64,000 nucleotides of DNA. Source: Pristionchus mayeri. Taxonomy: Eukaryota; Nematoda; Chromadorea; Rhabditida; Neodiplogasteridae. The stretch covers positions 17,174,001 through 17,238,000 of the forward strand of contig BTRK01000004.1 in the NCBI GenBank assembly GCA_036245805.1, given 5' to 3'. This document shows, piece after piece, positions 49,457 through 63,414 of this stretch; within the stretch, counting starts at the first letter, position 1, and each line of letters starts with the position of its first letter. Both the position numbers and the translations under genes were made by a program. The notes beneath the pieces are model-generated. The model was given only the letters and a program-made list of their open reading frames with translations. It had not been told where the DNA came from and searched no databases.

Positions 49457-50115
49457 TTTTGCTATTTTTTATAACCGGATATTGGCTTTTTCTCGTTTCT
49501 AGTCAATTTTTGCACCTTTTTAAAGGCTGCTTTCGATTGCTATTCATCGATTACGACACGACAAACTATCAAAAAAGTCCGAGTTTTCCTACTCAGGTGT
49601 AAATAATTCCGATTTTTTCTGAAAATGAGTGAAAATTTTGAAGCTAAACCTTCGCCTTTGCTCTCAAAAGTTTCCGCCTATGCTCAACCACTCCCAAAAA
49701 TGACCTTAACTTATGCCGTCAACTTTCAGCCGACACCTGTCGGAAGGCAGATACTAGCCAGAGGGTTACGGTAATCATTATCAGGGGTGCTGTAGCTTTG
49801 TCTGGTTATCCGCTGTGGCTAGCATTGAACGCTGAGCACTGCCGCCGTAGTGGCCTGCTTTTCCGCCCATGATGCTCACTCAATAACCCATATAGTAACC
49901 ATCATTGGGGTACGGTAACAATCCCCAGGTGTACTGTAGTTGTCCACGAATCAGTACCAGCCCACTGCCCACTGTCTCTAGACACCCTGGCAGGTTCGCG
50001 CGTCCAACGGCGGCCATGTCTCGATTCTGTCTACCCGATTTTAGCAGGGTCGCACTTTTTCTCAATTTCTCATCCCATTACCCTTCGTACTTTGCGTTAT
50101 AGAATACGATACTTT

Positions 50116-50256
50116 TTGCCCCTTCGGGCTTGCAAAAATTGCATACGGCACCCGTATTTCAGGGGCCGTAGCGGGCAATTGGGAAAAGTTTTCAACCAGC
50201 AATAAACGCACCTCGGCTAAGCCTCATTGGTCACGTTACCGCCACTGCGCAAAGCT
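50116..50256 (-). ncRNA. U4 snRNA, copy 29
   Basis: RNA as copy 1. Confidence 0.95.
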
Positions 50257-50982
50257 GATGAGAGACGGAAAGGGAGATCTTACCTAGGGCGAGTGCTCTC
50301 TGCACGCGCCGGGACAGAAAAGGCCCCTTATCCGCTGATTCTAGAGAGCGCACACTCTTTATCCAGCGAAACAATTGCATGGATTCGACCCCGGATCCAT
50401 CAGAGTGTCCTGAAGAACTCAAGGAGAAGGGGGCCAACCATCGGCAGGAACCTCGAAACTCCGCTGAGAAGGAGATCGGAGCAACTCCCCCGATCCCACA
50501 CCCCCGAATTCGGATCAACTCTATCAATAGAGTTGGGTCGGCGCAGGTCTAGGAAGGGAATCGAACAGTAAAGTGGAGAGCGAGAGAAGAGAGATTGCAT
50601 AGAGAAAGAGAAAGAACTCTCCGTCGTTTGCATTCTCTCTCGGATGTGAGTCTCGGAGCGAATGTTTCTGGCAATGTGCCAACAAAATACAATACATTCT
50701 TTTCAAAACGCAATCCATTGGAGTCTAGATCTTCCCAAAAAGATCAGGTGGACATCAGTGATGGCAAATCGATACCTGCTCTCCTTCTTTCACACGCTCT
50801 CTCGCTCCGTATTATCAGCGAAAGATCACACGAAATGAGCAGAACGCATGTCGATTTGACATCTCGGATTGATCTTTGATCTCGGGAAAGATCAATTCAT
50901 TTTCCAGTAATCGCATTTTCCTCCACCATCTAGAGCGCACCGATTTGCAGGATACTGGCCGATTCTTTCACCATTAGCCCTC

Positions 50983-51101
50983 GCTTACGACCATACCCCG
51001 TTGAGAACACGACATCCCGTCCGATCTGTCAAGTTAAGCAACGGTGGGCCCAGTTAGTACTTGGATCGGAGACGGCTTGGGAATCCTGGGTGTTGTAAGC
51101 A
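50983..51101 (+). rRNA. 5S ribosomal RNA, copy 30
   Basis: No difference from copy 2 seen. Confidence 0.97.
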
Positions 51102-51760
51102 TTTTGCTATTTTTTATAACCGGATATTGGCTTTTTCTCGTTTCTAGTCAATTTTTGCACCTTTTTAAAGGCTGCTTTCGATTGCTATTCATCGATTACG
51201 ACACGACAAACTATCAAAAAAGTCCGAGTTTTCCTACTCAGGTGTAAATAATTCCGATTTTTTCTGAAAATGAGTGAAAATTTTGAAGCTAAACCTTCGC
51301 CTTTGCTCTCAAAAGTTTCCGCCTATGCTCAACCACTCCCAAAAATGACCTTAACTTATGCCGTCAACTTTCAGCCGACACCTGTCGGAAGGCAGATACT
51401 AGCCAGAGGGTTACGGTAATCATTATCAGGGGTGCTGTAGCTTTGTCTGGTTATCCGCTGTGGCTAGCATTGAACGCTGAGCACTGCCGCCGTAGTGGCC
51501 TGCTTTTCCGCCCATGATGCTCACTCAATAACCCATATAGTAACCATCATTGGGGTACGGTAACAATCCCCAGGTGTACTGTAGTTGTCCACGAATCAGT
51601 ACCAGCCCACTGCCCACTGTCTCTAGACACCCTGGCAGGTTCGCGCGTCCAACGGCGGCCATGTCTCGATTCTGTCTACCCGATTTTAGCAGGGTCGCAC
51701 TTTTTCTCAATTTCTCATCCCATTACCCTTCGTACTTTGCGTTATAGAATACGATACTTT

Positions 51761-51901
51761 TTGCCCCTTCGGGCTTGCAAAAATTGCATACGGCACCCGT
51801 ATTTCAGGGGCCGTAGCGGGCAATTGGGAAAAGTTTTCAACCAGCAATAAACGCACCTCGGCTAAGCCTCATTGGTCACGTTACCGCCACTGCGCAAAGC
51901 T
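51761..51901 (-). ncRNA. U4 snRNA, copy 30
   Basis: RNA as copy 1. The spacer beyond has a private T (AACTCCTCTG, near 52108) and a one-base deletion near 52457, making this unit 1644 bp. Confidence 0.95.
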
Positions 51902-52626
51902 GATGAGAGACGGAAAGGGAGATCTTACCTAGGGCGAGTGCTCTCTGCACGCGCCGGGACAGAAAAGGCCCCTTATCCGCTGATTCTAGAGAGCGCACAC
52001 TCTTTATCCAGCGAAACAATTGCATGGATTCGACCCCGGATCCATCAGAGTGTCCTGAAGAACTCAAGGAGAAGGGGGCCAACCATCGGCAGGAACCTCG
52101 AAACTCCTCTGAGAAGGAGATCGGAGCAACTCCCCCGATCCCACACCCCCGAATTCGGATCAACTCTATCAATAGAGTTGGGTCGGCGCAGGTCTAGGAA
52201 GGGAATCGAACAGTAAAGTGGAGAGCGAGAGAAGAGAGATTGCATAGAGAAAGAGAAAGAACTCTCCGTCGTTTGCATTCTCTCTCGGATGTGAGTCTCG
52301 GAGCGAATGTTTCTGGCAATGTGCCAACAAAATACAATACATTCTTTTCAAAACGCAATCCATTGGAGTCTAGATCTTCCCAAAAAGATCAGGTGGACAT
52401 CAGTGATGGCAAATCGATACCTGCTCTCCTTCTTTCACACGCTCTCTCGCTCCGTATATCAGCGAAAGATCACACGAAATGAGCAGAACGCATGTCGATT
52501 TGACATCTCGGATTGATCTTTGATCTCGGGAAAGATCAATTCATTTTCCAGTAATCGCATTTTCCTCCACCATCTAGAGCGCACCGATTTGCAGGATACT
52601 GGCCGATTCTTTCACCATTAGCCCTC

Positions 52627-52745
52627 GCTTACGACCATACCCCGTTGAGAACACGACATCCCGTCCGATCTGTCAAGTTAAGCAACGGTGGGCCCAGTTA
52701 GTACTTGGATCGGAGACGGCTTGGGAATCCTGGGTGTTGTAAGCA
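52627..52745 (+). rRNA. 5S ribosomal RNA, copy 31
   Basis: No difference from copy 2 seen. Confidence 0.97.
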
Positions 52746-53404
52746 TTTTGCTATTTTTTATAACCGGATATTGGCTTTTTCTCGTTTCTAGTCAATTTTT
52801 GCACCTTTTTAAAGGCTGCTTTCGATTGCTATTCATCGATTACGACACGACAAACTATCAAAAAAGTCCGAGTTTTCCTACTCAGGTGTAAATAATTCCG
52901 ATTTTTTCTGAAAATGAGTGAAAATTTTGAAGCTAAACCTTCGCCTTTGCTCTCAAAAGTTTCCGCCTATGCTCAACCACTCCCAAAAATGACCTTAACT
53001 TATGCCGTCAACTTTCAGCCGACACCTGTCGGAAGGCAGATACTAGCCAGAGGGTTACGGTAATCATTATCAGGGGTGCTGTAGCTTTGTCTGGTTATCC
53101 GCTGTGGCTAGCATTGAACGCTGAGCACTGCCGCCGTAGTGGCCTGCTTTTCCGCCCATGATGCTCACTCAATAACCCATATAGTAACCATCATTGGGGT
53201 ACGGTAACAATCCCCAGGTGTACTGTAGTTGTCCACGAATCAGTACCAGCCCACTGCCCACTGTCTCTAGACACCCTGGCAGGTTCGCGCGTCCAACGGC
53301 GGCCATGTCTCGATTCTGTCTACCCGATTTTAGCAGGGTCGCACTTTTTCTCAATTTCTCATCCCATTACCCTTCGTACTTTGCGTTATAGAATACGATA
53401 CTTT

Positions 53405-53545
53405 TTGCCCCTTCGGGCTTGCAAAAATTGCATACGGCACCCGTATTTCAGGGGCCGTAGCGGGCAATTGGGAAAAGTTTTCAACCAGCAATAAACGCAC
53501 CTCGGCTAAGCCTCATTGGTCACGTTACCGCCACTGCGCAAAGCT
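53405..53545 (-). ncRNA. U4 snRNA, copy 31
   Basis: RNA as copy 1. Confidence 0.95.
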
Positions 53546-54271
53546 GATGAGAGACGGAAAGGGAGATCTTACCTAGGGCGAGTGCTCTCTGCACGCGCCG
53601 GGACAGAAAAGGCCCCTTATCCGCTGATTCTAGAGAGCGCACACTCTTTATCCAGCGAAACAATTGCATGGATTCGACCCCGGATCCATCAGAGTGTCCT
53701 GAAGAACTCAAGGAGAAGGGGGCCAACCATCGGCAGGAACCTCGAAACTCCGCTGAGAAGGAGATCGGAGCAACTCCCCCGATCCCACACCCCCGAATTC
53801 GGATCAACTCTATCAATAGAGTTGGGTCGGCGCAGGTCTAGGAAGGGAATCGAACAGTAAAGTGGAGAGCGAGAGAAGAGAGATTGCATAGAGAAAGAGA
53901 AAGAACTCTCCGTCGTTTGCATTCTCTCTCGGATGTGAGTCTCGGAGCGAATGTTTCTGGCAATGTGCCAACAAAATACAATACATTCTTTTCAAAACGC
54001 AATCCATTGGAGTCTAGATCTTCCCAAAAAGATCAGGTGGACATCAGTGATGGCAAATCGATACCTGCTCTCCTTCTTTCACACGCTCTCTCGCTCCGTA
54101 TTATCAGCGAAAGATCACACGAAATGAGCAGAACGCATGTCGATTTGACATCTCGGATTGATCTTTGATCTCGGGAAAGATCAATTCATTTTCCAGTAAT
54201 CGCATTTTCCTCCACCATCTAGAGCGCACCGATTTGCAGGATACTGGCCGATTCTTTCACCATTAGCCCTC

Positions 54272-54390
54272 GCTTACGACCATACCCCGTTGAGAACACG
54301 ACATCCCGTCCGATCTGTCAAGTTAAGCAACGGTGGGCCCAGTTAGTACTTGGATCGGAGACGGCTTGGGAATCCTGGGTGTTGTAAGCA
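54272..54390 (+). rRNA. 5S ribosomal RNA, copy 32
   Basis: No difference from copy 2 seen; private A in the following spacer near 54761. Confidence 0.97.
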
Positions 54391-55049
54391 TTTTGCTATT
54401 TTTTATAACCGGATATTGGCTTTTTCTCGTTTCTAGTCAATTTTTGCACCTTTTTAAAGGCTGCTTTCGATTGCTATTCATCGATTACGACACGACAAAC
54501 TATCAAAAAAGTCCGAGTTTTCCTACTCAGGTGTAAATAATTCCGATTTTTTCTGAAAATGAGTGAAAATTTTGAAGCTAAACCTTCGCCTTTGCTCTCA
54601 AAAGTTTCCGCCTATGCTCAACCACTCCCAAAAATGACCTTAACTTATGCCGTCAACTTTCAGCCGACACCTGTCGGAAGGCAGATACTAGCCAGAGGGT
54701 TACGGTAATCATTATCAGGGGTGCTGTAGCTTTGTCTGGTTATCCGCTGTGGCTAGCATTAAACGCTGAGCACTGCCGCCGTAGTGGCCTGCTTTTCCGC
54801 CCATGATGCTCACTCAATAACCCATATAGTAACCATCATTGGGGTACGGTAACAATCCCCAGGTGTACTGTAGTTGTCCACGAATCAGTACCAGCCCACT
54901 GCCCACTGTCTCTAGACACCCTGGCAGGTTCGCGCGTCCAACGGCGGCCATGTCTCGATTCTGTCTACCCGATTTTAGCAGGGTCGCACTTTTTCTCAAT
55001 TTCTCATCCCATTACCCTTCGTACTTTGCGTTATAGAATACGATACTTT

Positions 55050-55190
55050 TTGCCCCTTCGGGCTTGCAAAAATTGCATACGGCACCCGTATTTCAGGGGC
55101 CGTAGCGGGCAATTGGGAAAAGTTTTCAACCAGCAATAAACGCACCTCGGCTAAGCCTCATTGGTCACGTTACCGCCACTGCGCAAAGCT
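55050..55190 (-). ncRNA. U4 snRNA, copy 32
   Basis: RNA as copy 1. Confidence 0.95.
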
Positions 55191-55916
55191 GATGAGAGAC
55201 GGAAAGGGAGATCTTACCTAGGGCGAGTGCTCTCTGCACGCGCCGGGACAGAAAAGGCCCCTTATCCGCTGATTCTAGAGAGCGCACACTCTTTATCCAG
55301 CGAAACAATTGCATGGATTCGACCCCGGATCCATCAGAGTGTCCTGAAGAACTCAAGGAGAAGGGGGCCAACCATCGGCAGGAACCTCGAAACTCCGCTG
55401 AGAAGGAGATCGGAGCAACTCCCCCGATCCCACACCCCCGAATTCGGATCAACTCTATCAATAGAGTTGGGTCGGCGCAGGTCTAGGAAGGGAATCGAAC
55501 AGTAAAGTGGAGAGCGAGAGAAGAGAGATTGCATAGAGAAAGAGAAAGAACTCTCCGTCGTTTGCATTCTCTCTCGGATGTGAGTCTCGGAGCGAATGTT
55601 TCTGGCAATGTGCCAACAAAATACAATACATTCTTTTCAAAACGCAATCCATTGGAGTCTAGATCTTCCCAAAAAGATCAGGTGGACATCAGTGATGGCA
55701 AATCGATACCTGCTCTCCTTCTTTCACACGCTCTCTCGCTCCGTATTATCAGCGAAAGATCACACGAAATGAGCAGAACGCATGTCGATTTGACATCTCG
55801 GATTGATCTTTGATCTCGGGAAAGATCAATTCATTTTCCAGTAATCGCATTTTCCTCCACCATCTAGAGCGCACCGATTTGCAGGATACTGGCCGATTCT
55901 TTCACCATTAGCCCTC

Positions 55917-56035
55917 GCTTACGACCATACCCCGTTGAGAACACGACATCCCGTCCGATCTGTCAAGTTAAGCAACGGTGGGCCCAGTTAGTACTTGGAT
56001 CGGAGACGGCTTGGGAATCCTGGGTGTTGTAAGCA
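55917..56035 (+). rRNA. 5S ribosomal RNA, copy 33
   Basis: No difference from copy 2 seen. Confidence 0.97.
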
Positions 56036-56694
56036 TTTTGCTATTTTTTATAACCGGATATTGGCTTTTTCTCGTTTCTAGTCAATTTTTGCACCTTTTT
56101 AAAGGCTGCTTTCGATTGCTATTCATCGATTACGACACGACAAACTATCAAAAAAGTCCGAGTTTTCCTACTCAGGTGTAAATAATTCCGATTTTTTCTG
56201 AAAATGAGTGAAAATTTTGAAGCTAAACCTTCGCCTTTGCTCTCAAAAGTTTCCGCCTATGCTCAACCACTCCCAAAAATGACCTTAACTTATGCCGTCA
56301 ACTTTCAGCCGACACCTGTCGGAAGGCAGATACTAGCCAGAGGGTTACGGTAATCATTATCAGGGGTGCTGTAGCTTTGTCTGGTTATCCGCTGTGGCTA
56401 GCATTGAACGCTGAGCACTGCCGCCGTAGTGGCCTGCTTTTCCGCCCATGATGCTCACTCAATAACCCATATAGTAACCATCATTGGGGTACGGTAACAA
56501 TCCCCAGGTGTACTGTAGTTGTCCACGAATCAGTACCAGCCCACTGCCCACTGTCTCTAGACACCCTGGCAGGTTCGCGCGTCCAACGGCGGCCATGTCT
56601 CGATTCTGTCTACCCGATTTTAGCAGGGTCGCACTTTTTCTCAATTTCTCATCCCATTACCCTTCGTACTTTGCGTTATAGAATACGATACTTT

Positions 56695-56835
56695 TTGCCC
56701 CTTCGGGCTTGCAAAAATTGCATACGGCACCCGTATTTCAGGGGCCGTAGCGGGCAATTGGGAAAAGTTTTCAACCAGCAATAAACGCACCTCGGCTAAG
56801 CCTCATTGGTCACGTTACCGCCACTGCGCAAAGCT
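56695..56835 (-). ncRNA. U4 snRNA, copy 33
   Basis: RNA as copy 1. Confidence 0.95.
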
Positions 56836-57561
56836 GATGAGAGACGGAAAGGGAGATCTTACCTAGGGCGAGTGCTCTCTGCACGCGCCGGGACAGAAAA
56901 GGCCCCTTATCCGCTGATTCTAGAGAGCGCACACTCTTTATCCAGCGAAACAATTGCATGGATTCGACCCCGGATCCATCAGAGTGTCCTGAAGAACTCA
57001 AGGAGAAGGGGGCCAACCATCGGCAGGAACCTCGAAACTCCGCTGAGAAGGAGATCGGAGCAACTCCCCCGATCCCACACCCCCGAATTCGGATCAACTC
57101 TATCAATAGAGTTGGGTCGGCGCAGGTCTAGGAAGGGAATCGAACAGTAAAGTGGAGAGCGAGAGAAGAGAGATTGCATAGAGAAAGAGAAAGAACTCTC
57201 CGTCGTTTGCATTCTCTCTCGGATGTGAGTCTCGGAGCGAATGTTTCTGGCAATGTGCCAACAAAATACAATACATTCTTTTCAAAACGCAATCCATTGG
57301 AGTCTAGATCTTCCCAAAAAGATCAGGTGGACATCAGTGATGGCAAATCGATACCTGCTCTCCTTCTTTCACACGCTCTCTCGCTCCGTATTATCAGCGA
57401 AAGATCACACGAAATGAGCAGAACGCATGTCGATTTGACATCTCGGATTGATCTTTGATCTCGGGAAAGATCAATTCATTTTCCAGTAATCGCATTTTCC
57501 TCCACCATCTAGAGCGCACCGATTTGCAGGATACTGGCCGATTCTTTCACCATTAGCCCTC

Positions 57562-57680
57562 GCTTACGACCATACCCCGTTGAGAACACGACATCCCGTC
57601 CGATCTGTCAAGTTAAGCAACGGTGGGCCCAGTTAGTACTTGGATCGGAGACGGCTTGGGAATCCTGGGTGTTGTAAGCA
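57562..57680 (+). rRNA. 5S ribosomal RNA, copy 34
   Basis: No difference from copy 2 seen. Confidence 0.97.
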
Positions 57681-58339
57681 TTTTGCTATTTTTTATAACC
57701 GGATATTGGCTTTTTCTCGTTTCTAGTCAATTTTTGCACCTTTTTAAAGGCTGCTTTCGATTGCTATTCATCGATTACGACACGACAAACTATCAAAAAA
57801 GTCCGAGTTTTCCTACTCAGGTGTAAATAATTCCGATTTTTTCTGAAAATGAGTGAAAATTTTGAAGCTAAACCTTCGCCTTTGCTCTCAAAAGTTTCCG
57901 CCTATGCTCAACCACTCCCAAAAATGACCTTAACTTATGCCGTCAACTTTCAGCCGACACCTGTCGGAAGGCAGATACTAGCCAGAGGGTTACGGTAATC
58001 ATTATCAGGGGTGCTGTAGCTTTGTCTGGTTATCCGCTGTGGCTAGCATTGAACGCTGAGCACTGCCGCCGTAGTGGCCTGCTTTTCCGCCCATGATGCT
58101 CACTCAATAACCCATATAGTAACCATCATTGGGGTACGGTAACAATCCCCAGGTGTACTGTAGTTGTCCACGAATCAGTACCAGCCCACTGCCCACTGTC
58201 TCTAGACACCCTGGCAGGTTCGCGCGTCCAACGGCGGCCATGTCTCGATTCTGTCTACCCGATTTTAGCAGGGTCGCACTTTTTCTCAATTTCTCATCCC
58301 ATTACCCTTCGTACTTTGCGTTATAGAATACGATACTTT

Positions 58340-58480
58340 TTGCCCCTTCGGGCTTGCAAAAATTGCATACGGCACCCGTATTTCAGGGGCCGTAGCGGGC
58401 AATTGGGAAAAGTTTTCAACCAGCAATAAACGCACCTCGGCTAAGCCTCATTGGTCACGTTACCGCCACTGCGCAAAGCT
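58340..58480 (-). ncRNA. U4 snRNA, copy 34
   Basis: RNA as copy 1. Confidence 0.95.
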
Positions 58481-59206
58481 GATGAGAGACGGAAAGGGAG
58501 ATCTTACCTAGGGCGAGTGCTCTCTGCACGCGCCGGGACAGAAAAGGCCCCTTATCCGCTGATTCTAGAGAGCGCACACTCTTTATCCAGCGAAACAATT
58601 GCATGGATTCGACCCCGGATCCATCAGAGTGTCCTGAAGAACTCAAGGAGAAGGGGGCCAACCATCGGCAGGAACCTCGAAACTCCGCTGAGAAGGAGAT
58701 CGGAGCAACTCCCCCGATCCCACACCCCCGAATTCGGATCAACTCTATCAATAGAGTTGGGTCGGCGCAGGTCTAGGAAGGGAATCGAACAGTAAAGTGG
58801 AGAGCGAGAGAAGAGAGATTGCATAGAGAAAGAGAAAGAACTCTCCGTCGTTTGCATTCTCTCTCGGATGTGAGTCTCGGAGCGAATGTTTCTGGCAATG
58901 TGCCAACAAAATACAATACATTCTTTTCAAAACGCAATCCATTGGAGTCTAGATCTTCCCAAAAAGATCAGGTGGACATCAGTGATGGCAAATCGATACC
59001 TGCTCTCCTTCTTTCACACGCTCTCTCGCTCCGTATTATCAGCGAAAGATCACACGAAATGAGCAGAACGCATGTCGATTTGACATCTCGGATTGATCTT
59101 TGATCTCGGGAAAGATCAATTCATTTTCCAGTAATCGCATTTTCCTCCACCATCTAGAGCGCACCGATTTGCAGGATACTGGCCGATTCTTTCACCATTA
59201 GCCCTC

Positions 59207-59325
59207 GCTTACGACCATACCCCGTTGAGAACACGACATCCCGTCCGATCTGTCAAGTTAAGCAACGGTGGGCCCAGTTAGTACTTGGATCGGAGACGGC
59301 TTGGGAATCCTGGGTGTTGTAAGCA
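59207..59325 (+). rRNA. 5S ribosomal RNA, copy 35
   Basis: No difference from copy 2 seen. The following spacer has CCGACTCCTGTCGG, a change confined to the loop of the palindrome and shared only with copy 36. Confidence 0.97.
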
Positions 59326-59984
59326 TTTTGCTATTTTTTATAACCGGATATTGGCTTTTTCTCGTTTCTAGTCAATTTTTGCACCTTTTTAAAGGCTGCT
59401 TTCGATTGCTATTCATCGATTACGACACGACAAACTATCAAAAAAGTCCGAGTTTTCCTACTCAGGTGTAAATAATTCCGATTTTTTCTGAAAATGAGTG
59501 AAAATTTTGAAGCTAAACCTTCGCCTTTGCTCTCAAAAGTTTCCGCCTATGCTCAACCACTCCCAAAAATGACCTTAACTTATGCCGTCAACTTTCAGCC
59601 GACTCCTGTCGGAAGGCAGATACTAGCCAGAGGGTTACGGTAATCATTATCAGGGGTGCTGTAGCTTTGTCTGGTTATCCGCTGTGGCTAGCATTGAACG
59701 CTGAGCACTGCCGCCGTAGTGGCCTGCTTTTCCGCCCATGATGCTCACTCAATAACCCATATAGTAACCATCATTGGGGTACGGTAACAATCCCCAGGTG
59801 TACTGTAGTTGTCCACGAATCAGTACCAGCCCACTGCCCACTGTCTCTAGACACCCTGGCAGGTTCGCGCGTCCAACGGCGGCCATGTCTCGATTCTGTC
59901 TACCCGATTTTAGCAGGGTCGCACTTTTTCTCAATTTCTCATCCCATTACCCTTCGTACTTTGCGTTATAGAATACGATACTTT

Positions 59985-60125
59985 TTGCCCCTTCGGGCTT
60001 GCAAAAATTGCATACGGCACCCGTATTTCAGGGGCCGTAGCGGGCAATTGGGAAAAGTTTTCAACCAGCAATAAACGCACCTCGGCTAAGCCTCATTGGT
60101 CACGTTACCGCCACTGCGCAAAGCT
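59985..60125 (-). ncRNA. U4 snRNA, copy 35
   Basis: RNA as copy 1. Confidence 0.95.
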
Positions 60126-60851
60126 GATGAGAGACGGAAAGGGAGATCTTACCTAGGGCGAGTGCTCTCTGCACGCGCCGGGACAGAAAAGGCCCCTTAT
60201 CCGCTGATTCTAGAGAGCGCACACTCTTTATCCAGCGAAACAATTGCATGGATTCGACCCCGGATCCATCAGAGTGTCCTGAAGAACTCAAGGAGAAGGG
60301 GGCCAACCATCGGCAGGAACCTCGAAACTCCGCTGAGAAGGAGATCGGAGCAACTCCCCCGATCCCACACCCCCGAATTCGGATCAACTCTATCAATAGA
60401 GTTGGGTCGGCGCAGGTCTAGGAAGGGAATCGAACAGTAAAGTGGAGAGCGAGAGAAGAGAGATTGCATAGAGAAAGAGAAAGAACTCTCCGTCGTTTGC
60501 ATTCTCTCTCGGATGTGAGTCTCGGAGCGAATGTTTCTGGCAATGTGCCAACAAAATACAATACATTCTTTTCAAAACGCAATCCATTGGAGTCTAGATC
60601 TTCCCAAAAAGATCAGGTGGACATCAGTGATGGCAAATCGATACCTGCTCTCCTTCTTTCACACGCTCTCTCGCTCCGTATTATCAGCGAAAGATCACAC
60701 GAAATGAGCAGAACGCATGTCGATTTGACATCTCGGATTGATCTTTGATCTCGGGAAAGATCAATTCATTTTCCAGTAATCGCATTTTCCTCCACCATCT
60801 AGAGCGCACCGATTTGCAGGATACTGGCCGATTCTTTCACCATTAGCCCTC

Positions 60852-60970
60852 GCTTACGACCATACCCCGTTGAGAACACGACATCCCGTCCGATCTGTCA
60901 AGTTAAGCAACGGTGGGCCCAGTTAGTACTTGGATCGGAGACGGCTTGGGAATCCTGGGTGTTGTAAGCA
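60852..60970 (+). rRNA. 5S ribosomal RNA, copy 36
   Basis: No difference from copy 2 seen. Confidence 0.97.
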
Positions 60971-61629
60971 TTTTGCTATTTTTTATAACCGGATATTGGC
61001 TTTTTCTCGTTTCTAGTCAATTTTTGCACCTTTTTAAAGGCTGCTTTCGATTGCTATTCATCGATTACGACACGACAAACTATCAAAAAAGTCCGAGTTT
61101 TCCTACTCAGGTGTAAATAATTCCGATTTTTTCTGAAAATGAGTGAAAATTTTGAAGCTAAACCTTCGCCTTTGCTCTCAAAAGTTTCCGCCTATGCTCA
61201 ACCACTCCCAAAAATGACCTTAACTTATGCCGTCAACTTTCAGCCGACTCCTGTCGGAAGGCAGATACTAGCCAGAGGGTTACGGTAATCATTATCAGGG
61301 GTGCTGTAGCTTTGTCTGGTTATCCGCTGTGGCTAGCATTGAACGCTGAGCACTGCCGCCGTAGTGGCCTGCTTTTCCGCCCATGATGCTCACTCAATAA
61401 CCCATATAGTAACCATCATTGGGGTACGGTAACAATCCCCAGGTGTACTGTAGTTGTCCACGAATCAGTACCAGCCCACTGCCCACTGTCTCTAGACACC
61501 CTGGCAGGTTCGCGCGTACAACGGCGGCCATGTCTCGATTCTGTCTACCCGATTTTAGCAGGGTCGCACTTTTTCTCAATTTCTCATCCCATTACCCTTC
61601 GTACTTTGCGTTATAGAATACGATACTTT

Positions 61630-61769
61630 TTGCCCCTTCGGGCTTGCAAAAATTGCATACGGACCCGTATTTCAGGGGCCGTAGCGGGCAATTGGGAAAA
61701 GTTTTCAACCAGCAATAAACGCACCTCGGCTAAGCCTCATTGGTCACGTTACCGCCACTGCGCAAAGCT
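61630..61769 (-). ncRNA. U4 snRNA, copy 36 (one-base deletion)
   Basis: One C/G pair is missing at 61662/61663 (ACGGACCCG for ACGGCACCCG), which removes a G-C pair of the central stem. The unit also has a T about 27 bp upstream of the U4 start (TTATCTAGGG) and a private A near 61518. It is the likeliest decaying U4 copy. Confidence 0.9.
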
Positions 61770-62495
61770 GATGAGAGACGGAAAGGGAGATCTTATCTAG
61801 GGCGAGTGCTCTCTGCACGCGCCGGGACAGAAAAGGCCCCTTATCCGCTGATTCTAGAGAGCGCACACTCTTTATCCAGCGAAACAATTGCATGGATTCG
61901 ACCCCGGATCCATCAGAGTGTCCTGAAGAACTCAAGGAGAAGGGGGCCAACCATCGGCAGGAACCTCGAAACTCCGCTGAGAAGGAGATCGGAGCAACTC
62001 CCCCGATCCCACACCCCCGAATTCGGATCAACTCTATCAATAGAGTTGGGTCGGCGCAGGTCTAGGAAGGGAATCGAACAGTAAAGTGGAGAGCGAGAGA
62101 AGAGAGATTGCATAGAGAAAGAGAAAGAACTCTCCGTCGTTTGCATTCTCTCTCGGATGTGAGTCTCGGAGCGAATGTTTCTGGCAATGTGCCAACAAAA
62201 TACAATACATTCTTTTCAAAACGCAATCCATTGGAGTCTAGATCTTCCCAAAAAGATCAGGTGGACATCAGTGATGGCAAATCGATACCTGCTCTCCTTC
62301 TTTCACACGCTCTCTCGCTCCGTATTATCAGCGAAAGATCACACGAAATGAGCAGAACGCATGTCGATTTGACATCTCGGATTGATCTTTGATCTCGGGA
62401 AAGATCAATTCATTTTCCAGTAATCGCATTTTCCTCCACCATCTAGAGCGCACCGATTTGCAGGATACTGGCCGATTCTTTCACCATTAGCCCTC

Positions 62496-62614
62496 GCTTA
62501 CGACCATACCCCGTTGAGAACACGACATCCCGTCCGATCTGTCAAGTTAAGCAACGGTGGGCCCAGTTAGTACTTGGATCGGAGACGGCTTGGGAATCCT
62601 GGGTGTTGTAAGCA
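62496..62614 (+). rRNA. 5S ribosomal RNA, copy 37
   Basis: No difference from copy 2 seen; last 5S in the window. Confidence 0.97.
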
Positions 62615-63273
62615 TTTTGCTATTTTTTATAACCGGATATTGGCTTTTTCTCGTTTCTAGTCAATTTTTGCACCTTTTTAAAGGCTGCTTTCGATTGCTA
62701 TTCATCGATTACGACACGACAAACTATCAAAAAAGTCCGAGTTTTCCTACTCAGGTGTAAATAATTCCGATTTTTTCTGAAAATGAGTGAAAATTTTGAA
62801 GCTAAACCTTCGCCTTTGCTCTCAAAAGTTTCCGCCTATGCTCAACCACTCCCAAAAATGACCTTAACTTATGCCGTCAACTTTCAGCCGACACCTGTCG
62901 GAAGGCAGATACTAGCCAGAGGGTTACGGTAATCATTATCAGGGGTGCTGTAGCTTTGTCTGGTTATCCGCTGTGGCTAGCATTGAACGCTGAGCACTGC
63001 CGCCGTAGTGGCCTGCTTTTCCGCCCATGATGCTCACTCAATAACCCATATAGTAACCATCATTGGGGTACGGTAACAATCCCCAGGTGTACTGTAGTTG
63101 TCCACGAATCAGTACCAGCCCACTGCCCACTGTCTCTAGACACCCTGGCAGGTTCGCGCGTCCAACGGCGGCCATGTCTCGATTCTGTCTACCCGATTTT
63201 AGCAGGGTCGCACTTTTTCTCAATTTCTCATCCCATTACCCTTCGTACTTTGCGTTATAGAATACGATACTTT

Positions 63274-63414
63274 TTGCCCCTTCGGGCTTGCAAAAATTGC
63301 ATACGGCACCCGTATTTCAGGGGCCGTAGCGGGCAATTGGGAAAAGTTTTCAACCAGCAATAAACGCACCTCGGCTAAGCCTCATTGGTCACGTTACCGC
63401 CACTGCGCAAAGCT
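63274..63414 (-). ncRNA. U4 snRNA, copy 37
   Basis: RNA as copy 1. The unit is cut by the window end 586 bp later, inside the divergent spacer. Confidence 0.95.
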
